Source of the DNA: Girardinichthys multiradiatus
Taxonomy: Eukaryota > Chordata > Actinopteri > Cyprinodontiformes > Goodeidae
Assembly: GCF_021462225.1 (NCBI RefSeq)
Contig: NC_061805.1
Coordinates: 30,645,958 to 30,709,957 of the forward strand
Length of the DNA: 64,000 nt
Direction: 5' to 3'
Shown: positions 60,001-60,499 of the stretch, piece by piece
Layout: every line of letters begins with the position of its first letter
Position numbering within the stretch: position 1 is the stretch's first letter
Program-made: the position numbers and the translations under genes
Notes under the pieces: model-generated
The model's database searches: none
What the model was told of the DNA's origin: nothing
What the model saw: only the letters and a program-made list of their open reading frames with translations

Positions 60001-60499
60001 GAAACAATTCAATTCAACTTTCAAATTCAAACATTTAACATGCTGAGGTGAGTAAATCTTTATTTTAAACGTTCGGTAATGTTAGTAAATTGCATTAGGT
60101 AATATTATTAGCAGGTCATTGCAGCAATATCTGAGTGGCAATTGCATCAATTTTGTAGGAGCAGAAAACATGTGCAGTATACATTAGGTGTGGAAACTAT
60201 AGCGCTCATTAGGAAGATTTTTTTTTGACATGTTTAAAAAAATCTGTGGGCCCGTGGTTTATCTGGTAATCAAATTGTATATGATAGATGTATTATTTTC
60301 CTATGGTAGCTTGTTTTTGTAGGCCACTGAAATGCAAATATGCAATTGGGTGACAAGGGTATTACATAAACATTATGACTTTCGCGTGTGTATACCATTG
60401 TAACCAGCTGCATTGGTCTTCCAGTCCGGAGCGCTCAGATGCCCAGCTCTCGAGGTCTTTACGATGATGTGCTGAACATCTCTCCATGTTAGAGAAGGA
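1596..60499 (-). CDS. pcsk5: pcsk5, proprotein convertase 5 (partial, 27 exons)
   Basis: Gene-level entry. PC5 is a secretory-pathway Ca-dependent serine endoprotease that cleaves proproteins at paired basic sites. Joining the minus-strand exons listed separately gives one open frame: end of the S8 domain (TWRDVQH, DWKTNAAG), P domain (RRGDL, HSMEGFKNWEF), then about 21 repeats of the CxxCxxxCxxC furin-like type. Each exon junction keeps phase and has GT and AG borders. Two facts separate it from the close paralogue PACE4 (pcsk6): the very long Cys-rich region, and a terminal exon matching the PC5A-specific tail. The 5' exons lie beyond 64000. The last furin repeat, transmembrane segment and cytoplasmic tail of the long isoform lie before base 1. 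Introns range from 74 bp to 13.2 kb. The a or b paralogue is not resolved. Confidence 0.95.
1968..2185 (-). CDS. pcsk5: pcsk5 exon, furin-like repeats 20-21
   Basis: 218 bp, acceptor ttcag, donor gtaaag. It encodes SHFGNKTTMLCERCDPSCSQ then CVGSGSKNCLSCREDYVYMT and a QCLKSCPPGYYKDIWSSDC segment ending CHPTCKTCSG. Upstream of it is a 74-bp intron, the shortest in the gene. NKT is a possible sequon. Confidence 0.95.
2260..2440 (-). CDS. pcsk5: pcsk5 exon, furin-like repeat 19
   Basis: 181 bp, acceptor ctttag, donor gttagg. It encodes NTSCVKKCPVGYYVEDKDER then VCQRCHFSCESCDGHHSQQC and STCKPGLFKQAGSCVQTC. The CDGHHSQQC stretch closely resembles the mammalian PC5B repeat at this place. Confidence 0.95.
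2521..2754 (-). CDS. pcsk5: pcsk5 exon, furin-like repeats 17-18
   Basis: 234 bp, acceptor ctgcag, donor gtgagt. It encodes DCDKSCLTCSGHEPNNCLSC then DTNRRVDDSGHCVWYSDCYM and a CQQCHTWCHRCNGPGEDHC segment ending NEPRFLL. It has no useful Met, so no ORF with a start covers it. Identified by frame, Cys spacing and splice sites. Confidence 0.95.
2945..3187 (-). CDS. pcsk5: pcsk5 exon, furin-like repeats 15-17
   Basis: 243 bp, acceptor tttcag, donor gtaggg. It encodes KCADYYFLHEAACVDDCPKG then YFASEQQQECMQCHADCASC, a DGPSEDDCDVCRNPKAVRY stretch and CPNSTYYDKNTNECR. NST is a possible sequon. Two overlapping ORFs of 150 and 86 codons cross the region; only the frame with the Cys spacing is genuine. 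Confidence 0.95.
3188..5448. other. pcsk5 intron with a T-rich interspersed repeat
   Basis: About 2.3 kb. The part from about 4160 to 5035 is T-rich on the plus strand and ends with the gcctgcc/gtctgcactttggtc style tail found in many fish dispersed repeats; the family is not identified. The rest is plain AT-rich sequence. Confidence 0.4.
5449..5663 (-). CDS. pcsk5: pcsk5 exon, furin-like repeats 14-15
   Basis: 215 bp, acceptor ctcag, donor gtaagt. It encodes GFPQGDECHPCSLNCESCKE then RPSNCLSCERPFLLLDNSC and a CPKGYYDNNTECHHCPNHC segment ending QDGLCK. It carries two repeat cores (CHPCSLNCESC and CHHCPNHCSEC). NNT is a possible sequon. Confidence 0.94.
5767..5953 (-). CDS. pcsk5: pcsk5 exon, furin-like repeat 13
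   Basis: 187 bp, acceptor tttag, donor gtgcat. It encodes GHFLTPYQTCVSHCPSGTFG then NKTSGLCDPCLSGCVTCQED and a QACHRCRTGLHLQNGACVVE segment ending CQR. NKT is a possible glycosylation site. The donor gtgcat is weak, yet phase into the next exon is perfect. Confidence 0.93.
5954..6503. other. pcsk5 intron, nothing recognised
   Basis: Short intron with an A-run near 6397. No repeat family or conserved signal recognised. Confidence 0.4.
6504..6587 (-). CDS. pcsk5: pcsk5 exon, furin-like repeat 12
   Basis: 84 bp, acceptor catcag, donor gtaaac. It encodes CQDKCEPCHSSCKTCFAARK then ENCSTCNHG. CHSSCKTC is a strong match to the PC5 repeat that follows the mid-array linker. Confidence 0.93.
6734..6955 (-). 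CDS. pcsk5: pcsk5 exon, furin-like repeat 11 and linker
   Basis: 222 bp, acceptor gtccag, donor gttaag. It encodes GGECVAHCQEGYFVDKESKE then CEPCHRDCRSCGGPRFDDC and a DSCEDGFILKDGECL segment followed by a linker (NEKLELAACPETQFRNSASE). The short ORF that reads through the donor meets a stop at once. The gttaag donor keeps phase with CQDKCEPC in the next exon. Confidence 0.94.
7147..7292 (-). CDS. pcsk5: pcsk5 exon, furin-like repeat 10
   Basis: 146 bp, acceptor ctgcag, donor gtaaca. It encodes FGVDCHRSCPDRTYDVKETM then TCSPCEDIHCAICDQSQCYW and CDDGYYASG. The CDQxxCYWC signature is characteristic of this PC5 repeat. Confidence 0.95.
7374..7434 (-). CDS. pcsk5: pcsk5 exon, furin-like repeat 9 (second half)
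   Basis: 61 bp, acceptor ttccag, donor gtgagt. It encodes NDSEDKKQKTACLECKDGYY and, with the next exon, Q. The small size hides it from ORF scans. It is identified by exact phase, the CLEC pair and the GYY turn, joining to FGVDCHRSCP of the next exon only 81 bp away. Confidence 0.92.
7793..8008 (-). repeat. Coding-like repeat, copy A
   Basis: 216 bp, about 93% identical without gaps to 11158-11373. On the minus strand it reads CRDFLGCKFMQLKSKNGQ then FKIRPFSCLDQSVREPSLP, an in-frame stop, and LLKDKVGKYLLED. The frame is the one kept in the other copy. The protein is not recognised. Confidence 0.7.
8372..8615 (+). repeat. V-SINE (DANA/Mermaid type), internally deleted
   Basis: Starts with ggctgcacggtggcacag, the common head of fish V-SINEs, then jumps to the conserved central part (gtttgcatgttctccc, cttcctcccacactcc, ggttaattggtct) and the gccctgcaataaactggcgacctg end. 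Most of the tRNA-like head with the Pol III box B is missing. Confidence 0.75.
8616..11157. other. pcsk5 intron, mostly featureless
   Basis: Contains a SINE or LINE 3'-tail-like piece at about 9430-9565 (tttggtgctataataaaaataaactgaa) and otherwise no gene or repeat that I recognise. Several 60-80 codon ORFs here lack any family signature. Confidence 0.45.
10948..11566 (-). pseudogene. Unrecognised coding-like relic (contains repeat copy B)
   Basis: Minus strand carries two overlapping frames with protein-like composition: one with CSRNTLFSCAECTSGKGKSG and YLGFCPPHKSETLTSHCEE, breaking at a stop near 11330; the other continuing as CRDFLGRKFMQLKRKNGQ, FKIRSFSCLDRSVREPSLPQ and LLKDKVGKYLLED to 10948. 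The central 216 bp recur at 7793-8008. It may be a decayed transposon protein or a processed pseudogene. I do not recognise the family, and splice-like borders were not found. Confidence 0.45.
11158..11373 (-). repeat. Coding-like repeat, copy B
   Basis: The better preserved of two 216-bp copies: no stop in the frame that copy A shares. Sits inside the longer coding-like relic 10948-11566. Confidence 0.7.
11779..12745 (+). mobile_element. Degenerate Tc1-like element (cagtgccttgc family)
   Basis: Left tip cagtgccttgcaaaggcatt and subterminal ttatgtgatggacaaacac, right part ttccttccacttcgcagttatgtg, a mirrored pair as in this fish Tc1 family. Internal transposase sequence is recognisable only in pieces (gaatggcccagtcaaagtcc style phrase near 12395-12425). 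Not coding. Confidence 0.7.
13385..14130 (+). mobile_element. Degenerate Tc1-like transposase relic (same family)
   Basis: Phrases of a Tc1 transposase gene follow in order on the plus strand: ttggtcagatgaacccaaac, atggtaatggcagcatcatg, agcaggacatgatcctaa, agaatggcccagtcaaagtg, caatgtatggcaagacttg, gtagagacataccccaaaag. Many stops and indels. Ends near cataagatcc. Confidence 0.8.
14559..14624 (-). CDS. pcsk5: pcsk5 exon, furin-like repeat 9 (first half)
   Basis: 66 bp, acceptor ctgccag, donor gtaagt. It encodes DEVSDAKEDCLPCDEGCNKC then KR. The CLPCDEGCNKC core matches the PC5 repeat that follows the QLKC segment. A 7.1-kb intron separates it from the second half of the repeat. Confidence 0.92.
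14625..15475. other. pcsk5 intron, nothing recognised
   Basis: AT-rich with no repeat family or conserved signal that I can name. Confidence 0.4.
15476..15676 (-). CDS. pcsk5: pcsk5 exon, furin-like repeat 8
   Basis: 201 bp, acceptor caccccag, donor gttaga. It encodes DRFGLPRYLFQDQCREACPE then GFFHSAMMRCEPCAAKCINC and a VQCSPGYKIQNGHC segment ending LKCSTG. The acceptor was chosen because it alone keeps phase with SCGT of the previous exon and aligns residue for residue with the mammalian PC5 junction. Confidence 0.93.
15820..16010. repeat. Solo Tc1 terminal fragment
   Basis: Contains cctcgcaaaagttttcattcc, ttgacgtgatagatcaac and gtgaggtggaaggaaaac, the terminal repeat of the same Tc1 family seen at 11779 and 24285. 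No transposase part is left. Confidence 0.55.
16389..16469. repeat. Compound microsatellite (TG)n-(GA)n
   Basis: Interrupted TG repeat from 16389 followed by an uninterrupted GA run to 16469. Alternating purine-pyrimidine next to a polypurine mirror repeat. Confidence 0.95.
17150..18090 (-). mobile_element. Degenerate Tc1-like element
   Basis: Reverse-strand relic: tttgcaaaggttttcatacc at the left, then aggtctgagccttgagtggg and gtcgttctaacacatgaata (the SPDLNP region reversed), and ccacagcatgatgctgccac near 18035. Ends about 160 bp from a pcsk5 exon. Confidence 0.75.
18250..18386 (-). CDS. pcsk5: pcsk5 exon, furin-like repeat 7
   Basis: 137 bp, acceptor atgtag, donor gtatac. It encodes RLFEDGRCVTHCQAGRFAMG then KQCLLCHHTCKACTDEGPDN and CTSCGT. 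CHHTCKAC and DNCTSC form the repeat core. Reading through the donor gives a longer ORF that is not used. Confidence 0.94.
18825..19115 (-). mobile_element. Fragment of another Tc1/mariner family
   Basis: Contains ggcagcctagagatttcttg, tcaggtctctctggagaagc, ggctggctgagtccaag and agtctagg-like end phrases in the order of a fish Tc1-type element read backwards. Heavily decayed. Confidence 0.5.
19478..19655 (+). repeat. tRNA-derived SINE
   Basis: Has a Pol III box A-like stretch (gctcggtggttgaacaagtg) and box B (gggttcgatt), followed by a conserved body with ccttctctctcttttcc and a terminal aaatgaataaaggtcactag. Pattern of a common teleost tRNA SINE. Confidence 0.75.
19680..19935 (+). mobile_element. 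Tc1 3' fragment
   Basis: ctggaatggttcagactgag and tccagacctgaatctgatta encode the degenerate SPDLNPI region of a Tc1 transposase; the remaining terminal part is decayed. Confidence 0.55.
20113..20215 (-). CDS. pcsk5: pcsk5 exon, first PC5B-specific furin repeat
   Basis: 103 bp, acceptor ctgcag, donor gttaca. It encodes GEYMSKRGKCHFCDTTCLQC then TGPESEACTTCQETR. It follows directly on VCKDG of the last common exon across a 13.2-kb intron, the longest in the window, which contains the PC5A terminal exon. Confidence 0.94.
20262..20660 (-). mobile_element. LINE 3' fragment (reverse transcriptase C-terminus)
   Basis: Minus strand reads CKYFGVHLDNRLDWRCNCEA then YFLRKLWSFSIYSKMLQICC, typical of the C-terminal end of fish LINE reverse transcriptases. 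It is followed by the ttattattcccaaagggaaa tail. An internal deletion removes part of the usual segment. Starts 47 bp upstream of a pcsk5 exon on the transcript. Confidence 0.75.
20661..22920. other. pcsk5 intron, nothing recognised
   Basis: Low-complexity AT-rich DNA. No ORF with a family signature and no repeat that I can name. Confidence 0.4.
22924..23085. repeat. Teleost dispersed repeat (taaatggcctgcacttgtatag type)
   Basis: Starts ggtaaatggcctgcacttg, then aaagtgctttacactac and cacccattcatacacatatt. This is a very common fish dispersed element; class uncertain (SINE- or MITE-like). Confidence 0.6.
23090..24284. other. pcsk5 intron, nothing recognised
   Basis: Several overlapping ORFs of up to 139 codons occur at 23515-23946 on both strands but show no family motif and no consistent codon signal. 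Confidence 0.4.
24285..25480 (-). mobile_element. Degenerate Tc1-like element
   Basis: Reverse-strand relic with terminal sequence near 24285 (ttgctaaagtattgatactt, taaagtggaaggaaagg). Inside it are the reversed LNLTENLWQNL region near 24590-24640, ccacagcatgatgctggcac at 24844 and ctcatctgaccagaccatct near 24970. The plus-strand ORF of 187 codons at 24851-25414 is its antisense shadow. Confidence 0.8.
25481..26179. other. pcsk5 intron, nothing recognised
   Basis: No gene or repeat identified. Confidence 0.35.
26180..27502 (+). mobile_element. Tc1-like element, decayed but nearly full length
   Basis: Plus-strand relic of a DD34E Tc1 transposase gene. Pieces seen in order: SAVSPSTVSSAWRRFQEIG, RRSLIHQQDQYLLLCARRN-like region, MSTARVLQSDLPRATGVKIS, then CRQFLKDEGIDTIDWPPN and TPDLNPIEHLWNIMFRSI. 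Frames change several times. The right tip ends cagtg followed by TA at 27503. Confidence 0.85.
27511..28637 (-). mobile_element. Tc1/mariner element with internal deletion
   Basis: Left tip cactatctcac and right tip gtgagatacag next to TA at 28638, with long mirrored subterminal parts (aactcaacacacagccatta; ttgttgccagcg reversed). On the minus strand the helix-turn-helix part survives near 28240-28020 and the C-terminal part near 27850-27770, but the catalytic core between them is gone. Confidence 0.8.
28905..29575 (+). mobile_element. Sleeping Beauty-type Tc1 relic
   Basis: Contains aatttgggaaagcccagatg, gaggtgcacctgtggatgta, cagagaggaagaagcc and aaaaagccagattacagtt in the order of the 5' half of Tdr1/SALT-type elements. 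The 3' half is absent and no frame is open. Confidence 0.7.
30039..30093. repeat. (CA)n microsatellite
   Basis: CA dinucleotide run with two CG interruptions near its left end. Confidence 0.97.
30736..31005. mobile_element. Non-autonomous hAT element (MITE)
   Basis: 270 bp with terminal inverted repeats tagggatgcaccgat and, reversed, tagggatgtaccgat. Flanked by 8-bp direct repeats matching at six positions (gtaacata and gtaccaaa), the target duplication length of hAT elements. A subterminal hairpin cacgctt-gtga-aagcgtg is present. No coding capacity. Confidence 0.8.
31323..31343. repeat. (TA)n microsatellite
   Basis: Uninterrupted TA run after a TG-rich stretch. Confidence 0.95.
31715..32033 (-). 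other. pcsk5: Putative 3' UTR of the PC5A-type transcript
   Basis: Sequence between the PC5A stop codon and the first AATAAA on the minus strand. Only position and the poly(A) signal support the assignment; the cleavage site is inferred. Cross-species conservation cannot be judged from one sequence. Confidence 0.55.
31726..31731 (-). terminator. Poly(A) signal AATAAA for the PC5A transcript
   Basis: Plus-strand tttatt, which is AATAAA on the coding strand, about 300 bases after the PC5A stop. It is followed by a GT-rich stretch (TGTTGGTATTTTGTG) as expected for a cleavage element. It is the first canonical signal downstream of the stop. Confidence 0.6.
32034..32149 (-). CDS. pcsk5: pcsk5 alternative terminal exon (PC5A-type soluble isoform)
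   Basis: 116 bp from an acceptor (ggaaag) to a TAA stop at 32034-32036. With the phase left by the exon at 33425 it reads DANEESWAEGGFCVLVKKNN then LCQRRVLQQLCCRTCSQKG and stop. This is the PC5A tail: a Cys pattern ending LCCxxC as in PLAC domains, replacing the long repeat array and membrane anchor. In mammals PC5A is soluble, while PC5B is membrane-bound. The acceptor is preceded by a long pyrimidine tract (32158-32205 read on the minus strand). Other frames across this exon are open but meaningless. Confidence 0.93.
32158..32205 (-). promoter_or_regulatory. Long polypyrimidine tract before the PC5A acceptor
   Basis: On the transcript strand this is almost all C and T for about 45 bases, ending close to the ggaaag acceptor of the PC5A terminal exon. 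It is the longest pyrimidine tract at any acceptor in this gene, and the last bases of the acceptor (AAAG) are weak. Suggests regulated choice of this exon. Confidence 0.5.
32206..33424. other. pcsk5 intron between the last common exon and the PC5A exon
   Basis: About 1.2 kb, purine-rich in places. No transposon recognised, unlike most other introns here. Confidence 0.4.
33425..33540 (-). CDS. pcsk5: pcsk5 exon, furin-like repeat 5; last exon common to both isoforms
   Basis: 116 bp, acceptor ggacag, donor gtgagt. It encodes CDNSCFECLGPGELNCSSC then NSGYNLEAGTCMVSTVCKDG. The strong donor is used by both isoforms. It joins the PC5A terminal exon at 32149 (giving VCKDA) or the PC5B exon at 20215 (giving VCKDG-EYM). 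Both joins keep frame because both acceptors supply two bases to the Gly/Ala codon. Confidence 0.95.
33541..35820. other. pcsk5 intron with one dispersed-repeat tail
   Basis: The part at about 35370-35715 resembles the 3' tail of a common fish SINE or LINE (gccttgagatgacattt, ggttccttcctgttaaa). The rest is unremarkable AT-rich intron. Confidence 0.45.
35821..35959 (-). CDS. pcsk5: pcsk5 exon, furin-like repeat 4/5
   Basis: 139 bp, acceptor ttccag, donor gtgagt. It encodes GTGIEACTKCADGYLLEDW then RCVLTCSPGYYLSEQTSDNG and QVQRSCKK. The insert before SCKK (SEQTSDNGQVQR) corresponds to the loop found at this point in PC5 orthologues. Confidence 0.94.
36056..36159 (-). CDS. pcsk5: pcsk5 exon, furin-like repeat 3/4
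   Basis: 104 bp, acceptor ttccag, donor gtagaa. It encodes SLQGYKCQMTCNPGTYFNG then HRKTCELCHRACATCAG. CHRACATCAG is the repeat core, and the GTYFNG turn is shared with other PC5 proteins. It is separated by a 96-bp intron from the next exon. Confidence 0.94.
36160..37332. other. pcsk5 intron with a GT microsatellite
   Basis: A (GT)n run lies at 36529-36556. Nothing else recognised. Confidence 0.5.
37333..37417 (-). CDS. pcsk5: pcsk5 exon, furin-like repeat 3
   Basis: 85 bp, acceptor ctgacag, donor gtaagc. It encodes DSNICRRCQENCKRCTASN then ICTECKPGMR. It has the short CxxCxxxCxxC core, and its phase joins SerGly of the previous exon to an Asp codon. Too short to show as a separate long ORF. 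Confidence 0.93.
37418..38885. other. pcsk5 intron, nothing recognised
   Basis: No repeat family or coding signal. The 105-codon plus-strand ORF at 38317-38634 has no family features. Confidence 0.4.
38886..39079 (-). CDS. pcsk5: pcsk5 exon, furin-like repeat 2
   Basis: 194 bp, acceptor ctccag, donor gtacgc. It encodes TCVSECPSGFFRDDKKRCKK then CSSLCETCVGSRTDQCITC and a GYHLIEGSNTCAANC segment ending GFYLDS. It matches the CVxxCPxGxYxDxKKRCxKC pattern of PC5. Two other long frames overlap this exon and are shadows. Confidence 0.95.
39230..40480 (-). mobile_element. Sleeping Beauty-type Tc1 relic, nearly full length
   Basis: Minus-strand copy. Near 39320-39410 ttgggccattcctccgacag and gcatccgagtcaggtttgaa are the reversed C-terminal part. 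Near 39650 agcgcatcaatgcctcctgt and 39690 ccaccaccgtacttcacatt are the central part, and tccatgaggtcacgcaaaga near 40165 is the N-terminal start. Terminal-repeat pieces (tctcacagacctaaaacaag) sit at about 40390. Many stops. Confidence 0.8.
40481..43065. other. pcsk5 intron with a TA microsatellite
   Basis: A (TA)n run lies at 42406-42432. Otherwise AT-rich sequence without recognised content. Confidence 0.45.
43066..43152. repeat. Perfect 3 x 29-bp tandem repeat
   Basis: Three identical consecutive units beginning tcattagtttgtattcac. No spacer between units, so a minisatellite and not an array of spaced repeats. Confidence 0.95.
43492..43594 (-). CDS. pcsk5: pcsk5 exon, first furin-like repeat
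   Basis: 103 bp. It encodes GPCDAECNENGCEGPGPHHC then INCLHYFLKFKNNTR, the first Cys-rich repeat (PCDxEC, GPGPxHCxNC). NNT is a possible N-glycosylation site. The donor is gtccgt, weaker than most others in the gene, but the next exon completes an Arg codon in frame. Confidence 0.93.
43794..43919 (-). CDS. pcsk5: pcsk5 exon, end of P domain and acidic linker
   Basis: 126 bp, acceptor tcacag, donor gtaaat. It encodes GKLKEWSLVLYGTSVHPYS, which closes the P domain, then an acidic linker with LLPAEEEFTEEYN leading to the Cys-rich domain. The linker is the fastest-changing part of this region, as expected between folded modules. Confidence 0.94.
44045..44898 (+). mobile_element. ISL2EU-like DNA transposon, short derivative
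   Basis: 854 bp with imperfect inverted ends of about 55 bp (ggggggttctcattgacgtc at left; reversed right end ggggggttttcacatgacgt; both contain a gccatcttgggt block). Flanked by AT on each side (44043-44044 and 44899-44900), the 2-bp target duplication known for ISL2EU. Inside, a plus-strand frame gives MDKYLESLQPPDEAMYLKKT then GVINKVDPYVLPIGLFGVN. This resembles the start of SWIM/YqaJ-type proteins common in fish and linked, as I recall, to this superfamily. Only fragments of the proteins remain. Confidence 0.55.
45320..45456 (-). CDS. pcsk5: pcsk5 exon, P domain second half
   Basis: 137 bp, acceptor gcacag, donor gtaaaa. It encodes LFDHSMEGFKNWEFMTTHCW then GEKAAGDWILEIYDSPSQLR and SQKVPG. 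The FKNWEFMT-HCWGE-AAGDW block is diagnostic of the convertase P domain. It is separated from the preceding exon by a 6.8-kb intron that carries the nested transposon cluster. Confidence 0.95.
45457..46179. other. pcsk5 intron, nothing recognised
   Basis: Between the P-domain exon and the nested transposon cluster. No supported feature. Confidence 0.4.
46180..46610 (+). mobile_element. Old Sleeping Beauty-type element, 5' piece
   Basis: Decayed terminal repeat (atttacacacacttaatgtt) then gtttgggaaagcccagatga, cgtgagcttctgacaggtta and aagtctggttcatccttgcc, the start of a Tdr1/SALT-type transposase gene. Continues at 48300 and 51623 after younger insertions. Confidence 0.8.
46611..46830. mobile_element. 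Possible hAT-type MITE inside the old element
   Basis: Ends agtgtttcccc and, at the right, ggggaacact form a short inverted repeat of a type common in fish hAT elements. A matching 8-bp target duplication is not evident, so this is tentative. Confidence 0.35.
46953..48222 (+). mobile_element. Tc1/mariner DD36E element, copy A (inactive)
   Basis: 1270 bp, same length as copy B. Tips caggggttggacaatgaaac and its reverse, TA at 46951-46952 and 48223-48224. Its transposase gene from ATG 47139 has three in-frame TGA stops (47436-47438, 48003-48005, 48123-48125) and no frameshift. Two of the stops correspond to CGA in copy B, the expected outcome of methyl-CpG decay. Confidence 0.95.
47139..48168 (+). 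pseudogene. DD36E transposase pseudogene
   Basis: Collinear with the 343-codon gene of copy B. The first stop falls at codon 100, so only the DNA-binding domain could be made. The catalytic motifs LFSDESTF, QDDNAPIHTA and LNIIEPLW are still present downstream. Confidence 0.93.
48300..48753 (+). mobile_element. Old Sleeping Beauty-type element, middle piece
   Basis: Phrases of the transposase gene in order: tgcatcaaccccagaacaaa, cttttgaagatgctgg, ctggaagaaagagggggatg, gtgaagcatgagggtggcag, aagttaaagcttgggcac, gtgtccaaatggacaaagac. Interrupted at 48752 by the DD36E copy B. Confidence 0.85.
48754..50023 (-). mobile_element. Tc1/mariner DD36E element, copy B (intact)
   Basis: 1270 bp between TA at 48752-48753 and TA at 50024-50025. 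Inverted repeats of about 31 bp begin caggggttggacaatgaaac at both ends. Carries an uninterrupted transposase gene. The spacing of catalytic residues places it with the DD36E group (named Incomer in the literature), which I recall is widespread in vertebrates. Confidence 0.96.
48806..49837 (-). CDS. DD36E transposase, intact, 343 residues
   Basis: Full-length cut-and-paste transposase of the Tc1/mariner group. Residues 1-45: first helix-turn-helix (FKRGQIVGARLAGASVTKTA, then SRATVSRVMSAY). Residues 57-63: basic GRKRKLS, hook- or NLS-like. Residues 65-115: second helix-turn-helix. Catalytic acids by count: D152 in LFSDESTF, D243 in QDDNAPIH and E280 in LNIIEPLW, with 36 residues between D243 and E280. 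The C-terminus SFPRRIDAVLAAKGGPTPY is complete with a stop. Length and motifs are those of a functional enzyme. It is transcribed in the same direction as pcsk5 and lies within its intron. Confidence 0.96.
   Translation of the reverse strand: MGDIPEFKRGQIVGARLAGASVTKTASLCDVSRATVSRVMSAYHQEGRTTSNRINCGRKRKLSERDVQVLTWIVSKKHKTTAAQITAELNVHLNSPVSTRTVRRELHRVNIHGRAAIAKPLVTHVNAKRRFQWCMERKSWAVDNVKHVLFSDESTFTVFPPSGRVTVWRSPKEAYHPDCCMPRVKHGGGSVMVWAAISWHSLGPILVLDGRVTAKDYRIILEDHVHPMVQTLYPEGGAVYQDDNAPIHTARLVKDWFDEHESEVEHLPWPAQSPDLNIIEPLWGVLEERVRKRFPPPVSRSDLATILQEEWLKIPLTAVQDLYMSFPRRIDAVLAAKGGPTPY
50026..51622 (+). mobile_element. Tc1-like DD34E element, copy 2 (full length)
   Basis: 1597 bp with terminal inverted repeats of 201 bp at 50026-50226 and 51422-51622, collinear without gaps and differing at only a few bases. 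Flanked by TA at 50024-50025 (shared with the DD36E copy B) and 51623-51624. Same family as 1-1159 but in opposite orientation. Confidence 0.95.
50354..51345 (+). pseudogene. DD34E Tc1 transposase, frameshifted
   Basis: Starts MGKTADLTAVQKATIDTLKQ. Compared with copy 1 it has lost 12 bp in frame (four residues after ETSRATV) and one T near 50692, which causes a stop at 50693-50695. The second half remains open in another frame to 51345 with LFSDESKF, FIFQHDLALAHSA and NSPDLNPIENLW, ending SAKGFPTKY. The usual Pro after the second catalytic Asp is Leu (DLALAH). Confidence 0.93.
51625..52005 (+). mobile_element. Old Sleeping Beauty-type element, 3' piece
   Basis: Begins tatggacaacaaagtcaatg (continuing the sentence broken at 48751), then gggcagacctgagaagctgt, and the 3' terminal repeat with taatcctaactgacctaaaa and gtagtgtatgtaaata. 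Ends about 220 bp before a pcsk5 exon. Confidence 0.85.
52227..52415 (-). CDS. pcsk5: pcsk5 exon, P domain core
   Basis: 189 bp (63 codons) between acceptor gtccagcag and donor gtacag. It encodes TIRPEHLVRSVYKATGCSDN, then YLEHVVVRIAITHPRRGDL and LTSPSGTKSQLLANR. The RRGDL motif typical of convertase P domains is present. The strand after it reads SINLTSPSG, which creates an Asn-Leu-Thr glycosylation sequon. A short reading-through ORF extends into the introns on both sides; the splice sites define the true exon. Confidence 0.95.
52416..55029. other. pcsk5 intron, nothing recognised
   Basis: Very AT-rich with runs of A and T near 53155-53200. No supported repeat or gene. Confidence 0.4.
55030..55330 (+). 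mobile_element. LINE reverse transcriptase C-terminal fragment
   Basis: Plus strand gives STWNTLQQDLKLSML and FQFVLRKIEKSFYETCSCF with small gaps. This is the usual end of fish Rex/L2-type LINE proteins (W-N-x-LQxxLKL, then a CxCF end). Upstream part is decayed. Confidence 0.6.
55331..56244. other. pcsk5 intron, nothing recognised
   Basis: No family signature in the overlapping short ORFs at 55705-56042. Confidence 0.35.
56245..56825 (-). mobile_element. Tc1/mariner relic of a further family
   Basis: ctgggaagtttgtcactgtt, cgtgttctccatttgtggat and atctggcagtaatcaaggct, with an end reading gagcaaatactttctcacac, match a well-known fish DNA-element family in reverse. Only the N-terminal third and one end remain. 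Confidence 0.6.
57080..57197 (-). CDS. pcsk5: pcsk5 exon, S8/P-domain junction
   Basis: 118 bp, acceptor ctgcag, donor gtacag. It encodes VSHLYGFGLMDAEAMVKEAE and then QWKQVPAQHVCVETADRQI. HLYGFGLMDAEAMV is the invariant end of the convertase catalytic module. The following Cys-containing segment starts the P domain, which stabilises the protease and tunes its Ca and pH dependence. Phase joins cleanly to both neighbours. Confidence 0.95.
57198..60395. other. pcsk5 intron with a TC microsatellite and a repeat tail
   Basis: (TC)n at 57803-57821 and a dispersed-repeat tail at about 58625-58775 (cctgtaaagtgccttagggtg). The rest shows nothing I can support. Confidence 0.45.
60396..60499 (-). CDS. 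pcsk5: pcsk5 exon, C-terminal part of S8 catalytic domain
   Basis: Most 5' exon in the window, 104 bp, acceptor ttaag at 60500 and donor gtatac below 60396. It reads SLTWRDVQHIIVKTSRAGH then the DWKTNAAGYN stretch, a highly conserved block just after the catalytic serine region of kexin-like convertases. The catalytic Ser exon itself is upstream, outside the window. It enters with two bases of the first codon and ends in phase 1, completed by the next exon to give Val. Confidence 0.95.
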